This document shows, one piece after another, positions 58,320 through 64,000 of a DNA stretch of 64,000 bases. The position numbers and the translations under genes are program-made. The DNA comes from Valencia hispanica (taxonomy: Eukaryota > Chordata > Actinopteri > Cyprinodontiformes > Valenciidae). The stretch spans positions 39,103,461-39,167,460 of the forward strand of contig OY747713.1 in the NCBI GenBank assembly GCA_963556495.2, read 5' to 3'. The notes under the pieces were generated by a model. The model saw only the letters and a list, made by a program, of their open reading frames with translations, was not told the origin of the DNA and made no database searches. The stretch's first letter is position 1. Every line of letters begins with the position of its first letter.

Positions 58320-59075
58320 GATGATTTAGAAAAAGAAAAAAATGTGCAAGATGTGCATGGATAAATATGCAAATAAAAAAACAATAAAAAAAGGGAAATA
58401 CTGCAAATAGGGATGTGCAAATAAGAGCAGAGATATGAAGACTTATTGCGTTTGTGGGGATCAGTGATTGCTTTGAAGTCTAACAGCTGCTGGGCGGAAG
58501 GATCTAGGATTACACTCCTTTGTGCACCAAGATGCAGCAGTCTGTCACTGAAGGGGCTCTTCAGTTCAGCAGTTTCATGTTTGGGGTGGGAGACATTGTC
58601 CAACAGTGATGTTATAGAGCCCTTCTGTTTCCCACCACCTGCACTGGGATGCATCCTAAAACAAAGCCTGTTTTATGAGCTTATCTTCCTTTCAGCAGTA
58701 GAAGAGATGCTGCTCCAACATGCTAAAACCACAGAGCATGACTGATCCCACCACAGTGTCAAAAAAGGTCTTCAGGAGAGTCCCTGAACTCAAAATACCT
58801 CAGTCGTCTTGGCAAGAGGAGTCTGCTCTGACCTTTCCTTTAAGGTGCATCAGTGTTATGAGTCCATCCCAGTTTATTGTTCAGGTGAACACCCAGGTAC
58901 TTATAAGAGTCCACTATCTCAATGTCTACTCCCAGAGATTTTCACCGATGTCGGTATGGTGGGTCTGCACCTGCGGAAATTCACCACCGGCTCCTTGGTT
59001 TGCTCCACGTTGATCAGGAGGTAGTGTCACTCCCACCCTTCCGCAAAGTCCTATGTCCACTGTCTGTTCTCTCAT
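58320..59075 (-). mobile_element. Jockey-like LINE, C-terminal reverse transcriptase and 3' UTR
   Basis: Minus strand: from about 59050 down, remnants of VDQ.KEPVVNF and a 'YKYLGVHLNNKLGWTHNTDA'-type region (about 58920-58850); then GSITSLLDNVSHPKHETAELKSPFSDRLLHLG (58640-58530) and an 'AQQLLDF' end, homologous to the C-terminus at 12217-12414. The 3' UTR is A-rich with several AATAAA-like words. 5'-truncated, frameshifted relic. Confidence 0.75.
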
Positions 59076-59079
59076 TTCT

Positions 59080-59730
59080 GAAGCGCCAAATATACTGCAC
59101 ACGCACTATGCATATATTACCGAATTTATCCAACAATATGAAGGACTAATTGTTAAGACGTTTAGTGTTAGACGTTTAGAAACAAGTGCTGAAAAGTATG
59201 CAGTATAAAATATTTGTGTCACTTAAAATTCACCAGTGTTTAATGTATTTTGTGTGTACGGCAGTGAAAGGTGTAAAATTTACAGTTAGTCACTATCAAA
59301 GTTAAGTTGTGATGATTTTCTCCATGCTTTTCCTCTCCATACTCAAGAAGTTTATGAGCCCCCTAAATGGTCAAATAATTATAAGCTGAAATAGAAATTG
59401 ACTCAATCTAAACCAGGATAGACAGAGCATCTACATAGCAATAGATAAGATGGAGTAATTATCCAAATACATTTAGTGTTTAGTTTAGAGGCATTGTGCT
59501 CTTGAGTCCATGGAGCACCATATAGGTGCTGCCATACCAAGACTTGTACAGAATCAGACAGAGATAGATTGGTGATTAATTATTTACAAATTATGGCTCC
59601 AACACATTATTTCATCAATATTTAATATTCTTTCCTACCTTTAGATCAATGATTCAAAAAAGGATAGAAGGGAAGTGACAGAGGAAAAGATCATGAATAT
59701 GCAAGGGAAAATTTACCCAATATGACTTAT
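59080..59730. other. Intergenic, nothing recognised
   Basis: AT-rich DNA without coding motif or terminus. Confidence 0.4.
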
Positions 59731-59999
59731 ATACTGTGATGAACATGCGTATTTGAACACCGTGCTATTTTGCAAGTTCTCCCACTTAGAAATTATGGAG
59801 GGATCTGAAATGCACATTGTAGGTGCATTTCCACTGTAAGACAGCATTTTTTTAATTCAGGAAATCACATTGTCTGATTTTTAAAGAGTTTATTAGTATT
59901 TTATTGCTGCACATAAGTATTTGAACACCTGAGAAAATCTGTGTTGATATTTGGTACAGAAGCCTTTGTTTGCAATTACAGAGGTCAAACGTTTCCTAT

Positions 60000-60815
<816 letters not shown>

Positions 60816-60822
60816 GGCAGTA

Positions 60823-62305
60823 AACTCAGCAGAAAAAGAAACGTCCCTTTTTCAGGACTGTGTATTTCAACAATAATGTTGTAAAAATCCAAATAACTTT
60901 ACAGATCTTCATTGTAAAGGGTTTAAACAATGTTTTCCATGCATGTTCAATTAACCATAATCAATTAATTAACATGCACCTGTGGAATGGTTGTTAAGAC
61001 CTTAACAGCTTACAGAAAGTAGGCATTTAAGGTCACAGTTCTAAAAACGCAGGACACTAAAGACACTTGTCTACCGACTGTGAAAAACACTCAAAGAAAG
61101 ATGCCCAGGGTCCCTGCTCATCTGTGTGAACGTGCATTAGGCATGCTGCAGGGAGGCATGACTGCTGATGTGGCTAGGGCAATAAATTGCCATGTCAGCA
61201 CTGTGAGACGCCTAAGACAGCGCTACAGGTAGACATGAAGGACAGCTGATCATTCTCACAGTGGAAGACCACGTGTAACAACACCTGCACAGGATCGGTT
61301 CATCTGAATATCACACCTGACAGGTACAGGATGGCCACAACAACTGCCCGAGTCACACGAGGAACACACAATCCCTCCATCAGTGCTCAGACTGTCCGCA
61401 ATAGGCTGAGAGAGGCTGGACTGAGGGCTTGTAGGCCTGTTGTAAGGCAGGTCCTTACCAGACATCACCAGCAACAACGTTGCCGCAACAACACCTTCGC
61501 TGGACCAGACAAGAGTGGCAAAAAGTGCTCTTCATTGATGAGTCATGGTTTTGTCTTACCAGAAGTGATGGACGGATTCGTGTTTATCGTCGAAGGAATG
61601 AGCGTTACACCGAGGCCTGTACCCTGGATCGGGATCGATGTGGAGGTGGGGGGTCCGTCATGGTCTGGGGCGGTATATCACATCACCATCGGACTGAGCT
61701 TGTTGTCATTGCAGGTAATCTCAATGCCTTGCGGTACAGGGAAGACATCCTCCTCCCTCATGTGGTACCCTTTATGCATGCTCATCCAGACATGATCCTC
61801 CAGCAGGACAATGCCACCAGCCATACTGCTCGTTCTGTGCGTGAGTTTCTGCATGACAGCAATGTCGGTGTTCTGCCATGGCCAGCGAAGAGCCCGGATC
61901 TCAATCCCATTGAGCATGTCTGGGACCTGTTGGATCGCAGGGTGAGGGCTAGGGCCATTCCCCCCAGAAATGTCCAGGAACTTGCAAGTGCCTTGGTGGA
62001 AGAGTGGGGTAACATCTCACAGCAAGAACTGACAAATCTGGTCCAGTCCATGAGGAGGAGAAGCACTGCAGTACTTCAAGCAGCTGGTGGCCACACCAGA
62101 TACTGACTGGTACTTTTGATTTTGAGCCTCCCTGCATTCAAGGACACGTTATTCTATTTCTGATAGTCACATGTCTGTGAAACATTTTTATTTTATGTCT
62201 TATGGTGTTGACTCTTTTAGTGTTCATACAAATATTTACACACATTAAGTTTACTGAAAGTAAAAACAGTTGAAAGTCAGAGGACGTTTCTTCTTTTGCT
62301 GAGTT
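60823..62305 (+). mobile_element. Tc1-like DNA transposon, copy 2, nested, complete ends
   Basis: AACTCAGCAGAAAAAGAAAC at the left and GTTTCTTCTTTTGCTGAGTT at the right are inverted terminal sequences, flanked by TA (60821-60822, 62306-62307). The 1483-bp copy is of the same family as 1018-2496. Its host is the older Tc1-like element, whose sequence continues on both sides. Confidence 0.93.
61101..62106 (+). pseudogene. Tc1-like transposase, copy 2; catalytic half open, N-terminus broken
   Basis: The start MPRVPAHL at 61101 matches copy 1. In-frame TAG (about 61229) and TGA (about 61235) fall where copy 1 reads RETGR; a 4-base loss near 61318 and another shift near 61485 follow. From 61480 to 62106 the frame is fully open and carries the whole DD34E catalytic core: D in FIDES (61537), D in QQDNATSHTA (61807), E in NPIEHVWD (61912), with exactly 34 residues between the last two. 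GGGGSVMVWGG, the usual glycine-rich box, lies between the first two acids. The C-terminus is AAGGHTRY. A protein could only be a catalytic fragment without its DNA-binding part. Confidence 0.9.
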
Positions 62306-62642
62306 TAGTTGGTGTCTGACTGACTGTGGGGTGGACAGGTGTCTTTAACGAGCTCAGACAGGTGCTACTAATTTAGATTAATAAGTAGAGTTGAGGTAGA
62401 CTTTTTAAAGGCAGAGTAACAGGTCTTTGAGAACCAGAATTATTGCTGATTGCCAGGTGTTCAAATAATTATGTGCAGCAATAAAAATACAAATACATTC
62501 TTGAAAAAGCAGTCAATGTGATTTCCTGAATTTAAAAAAATGCTGTCTCTCACAGTGGAAATGCACCTACAATATGAATTTCAGACCCCTCCATAATTTC
62601 TAAGAGGGAGAACTTGCAAAATCGCAGGGTGTTTAAATACTT

Positions 62643-62663
62643 ACACACACACACACAGTGAGG

Positions 62664-62733
<70 letters not shown>
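62643..62733. repeat. (AC)n and (GT)n tracts around a transposon end
   Basis: About 14 bases of AC repeat, CAGTGAGGAAC, then about 65 bases of GT repeat (one GC interruption). The opposed AC/GT tracts can form a hairpin. Confidence 0.9.
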
Positions 62734-64000
62734 GGGGTGTGTAGGTGCATGTGTGTTCTTATGATTAATGTTACTTGGAAAGGACACAGCGCCTCAGCTG
62801 AGACATAAGTGCTTGAATGAACAAGTTCTGACCTCCTATTCTGGATAAAAATTAACCAGTAAGGAATTTGTTTATCTTTACAAGTCCTCTTGTTTTGCAG
62901 AACAAAATGAACAAGAAAAATCCTCTGGCATCTACAAACAGAAGGTTCTCATGAAGCGGTTTCATGTTGCTCTTTTCCCGCCATGTTGGACTCTACTTGT
63001 ACAGAGAACTGTGTGGGGTGAACTGCCCACTTGATGGATGTGGCGGTCTGTACATCTGAATGACAGGAAGGCTGCTTATCATGTTCCTAATCGTCAGGCG
63101 ACTGACATCTGTCACCTTCAGTCTCCCTTCTTCCTTCTTGCCACCTCTATCTCTTTCTAGCCTCTGAACACACACCAATGCTGTCTTGCACGCACAAAAC
63201 AAACACACACACACTGTTCCGCAATAGTGCCGAGTCCCCACTTCCAAAGCATCTCTGCCACTTATCTCTCTCATCACTCAAACTGTTTGCCATAGCACTC
63301 CTCCTTCCTCTGCGGTGCTGGGGCGGGGGGGGGGATGAAAGAAACGAGGGGCAAAAAGGGACAGGGAAGACAGAGCGGACAATTCATTCATTCGGGAGGG
63401 CTCATATGTTCTGAAAGGTGCTGCTTTGGCAGCAAAAACTTTCCTCCGACATGTGTCCAATTGATACGTTGAAATGGCTGCCCACTCAGCAGAAGTGATG
63501 GGACAATTCCACTCGTCTGCAGATTGGAAGATGAGAAAGTAATGTTAGAGAAGAGAGAGATTGAAGTGCCACAACCAGCTGAAAATTCAAGCTATCACCT
63601 CCTGCCCTTGCTGGGCTTGTCCTATCGATTTTGTTTATTTCCCGCACATCATTACTTCCAACCCTTCTACTATCATCATCACCACTGTGCAAGCCACTAG
63701 CGGTCGTCATTATGTCCTGCAGCTTTATTTCACATCAGTTCGACCAACAACTTAATGAGCAAATACTGTAATTATAACTGCCTCTCTGCAAGTGTGATGG
63801 ACTTGCAGAGAAATTATAAAGGACACCTTTATATAAAATGGCTGAAACTGCCTAATGCATAAATGCAAAATGTTTAATCCATGATACATGAGGTCTTAAT
63901 ATCATAGTTAAATAATATAACATCAAATGTGGGCAAATACATTTGGGAAAAAATGATTATCCATCAAGTACAGGCCAATGACGAGGACAGCTATTTTTGA
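62734..64000. other. Intergenic, nothing recognised
   Basis: A G-run at 63324-63334. Frames at 62993-63277 and 63486-63710 lack domains. 63200-63720 is of higher GC and repeat-free. Confidence 0.4.

Noticed and set aside
61678..62137. Minus-strand frames opposite the transposase
   Set aside because: Shadow frames of the plus-strand catalytic domain.
62550..62750. His-Thr-rich frame in the (GT)n tract
   Set aside because: Microsatellite artefact overlapping a transposon end.

Overview
The window is vertebrate, almost certainly teleost fish, nuclear DNA. The base composition is AT-rich, with long (CA)n, (AT)n, (GA)n and (TGGA)n microsatellites. The sequence is packed with element families typical of fish genomes: Tc1/mariner elements of several subfamilies, L2/jockey-type LINEs, hAT, PIF/Harbinger and TTAA-target MITEs, one solo-LTR candidate and a pogo/Tigger-like relic. 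I recognise no host protein-coding gene, tRNA or rRNA. Nearly all longer open frames are transposase or reverse-transcriptase debris, or chance frames in low-complexity DNA. The only host-exon candidate is a 51-nt stretch at 28988-29038 with good splice-site sequence, and it is weak.

Layout. 390-4200 is an L2 LINE (plus strand) split by a complete Tc1-like element (1018-2496, TA duplication) and by a solo-LTR-like insert (2575-3247, GAATC duplication). 6.5-8.4 kb holds a deleted Tc1 element and a 1.2-kb TTAA-flanked element with another repeat inside it. 9.6-10.9 kb is a purine-biased block with degenerate long-period tandem repeats. 11.8-13.6 kb holds two minus-strand LINE 3' ends. 14.4-17.2 kb is a composite of older repeat DNA hit by a hAT MITE (exact 8-bp duplication) and a Harbinger MITE (19-bp perfect inverted repeats, TAA duplication). 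18-21.7 kb holds a LINE 3' end, a 488-bp foldback element, a TTAA MITE half, a pogo-like relic and another MITE. 22-25.6 kb is mostly unique. 26-34.5 kb holds four decayed Tc1-type elements, a short foldback hAT MITE and a 1.1-kb hAT element with a broken BED finger. 34.5-39.9 kb is mostly unique. 39.9-51.6 kb mixes a TTAA MITE, a deleted Tc1, a Harbinger fragment with a MADF-like first exon, a Harbinger MITE and three Tc1 relics; one of these relics carries an internally deleted LINE. 54.8-56.7 kb has two adjacent L2 relics, and 58.3-59.1 kb a minus-strand LINE. 59.7-62.7 kb is a Tc1-like element inserted into an older, unrelated Tc1-like element.

No genes act together here in a pathway. The biology is transposon history. 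Two copies of one Tc1-like family (1018-2496 and 60823-62305) are broken in different places. The first has lost the third catalytic acid (E to K). The second keeps an open DD34E catalytic half but has stops and frameshifts in its DNA-binding half. I found no evidence for a new defence, metabolic or signalling system. The most informative features are the nested insertions, a probable micro-inversion at a transposon end, and the mini-LINE.
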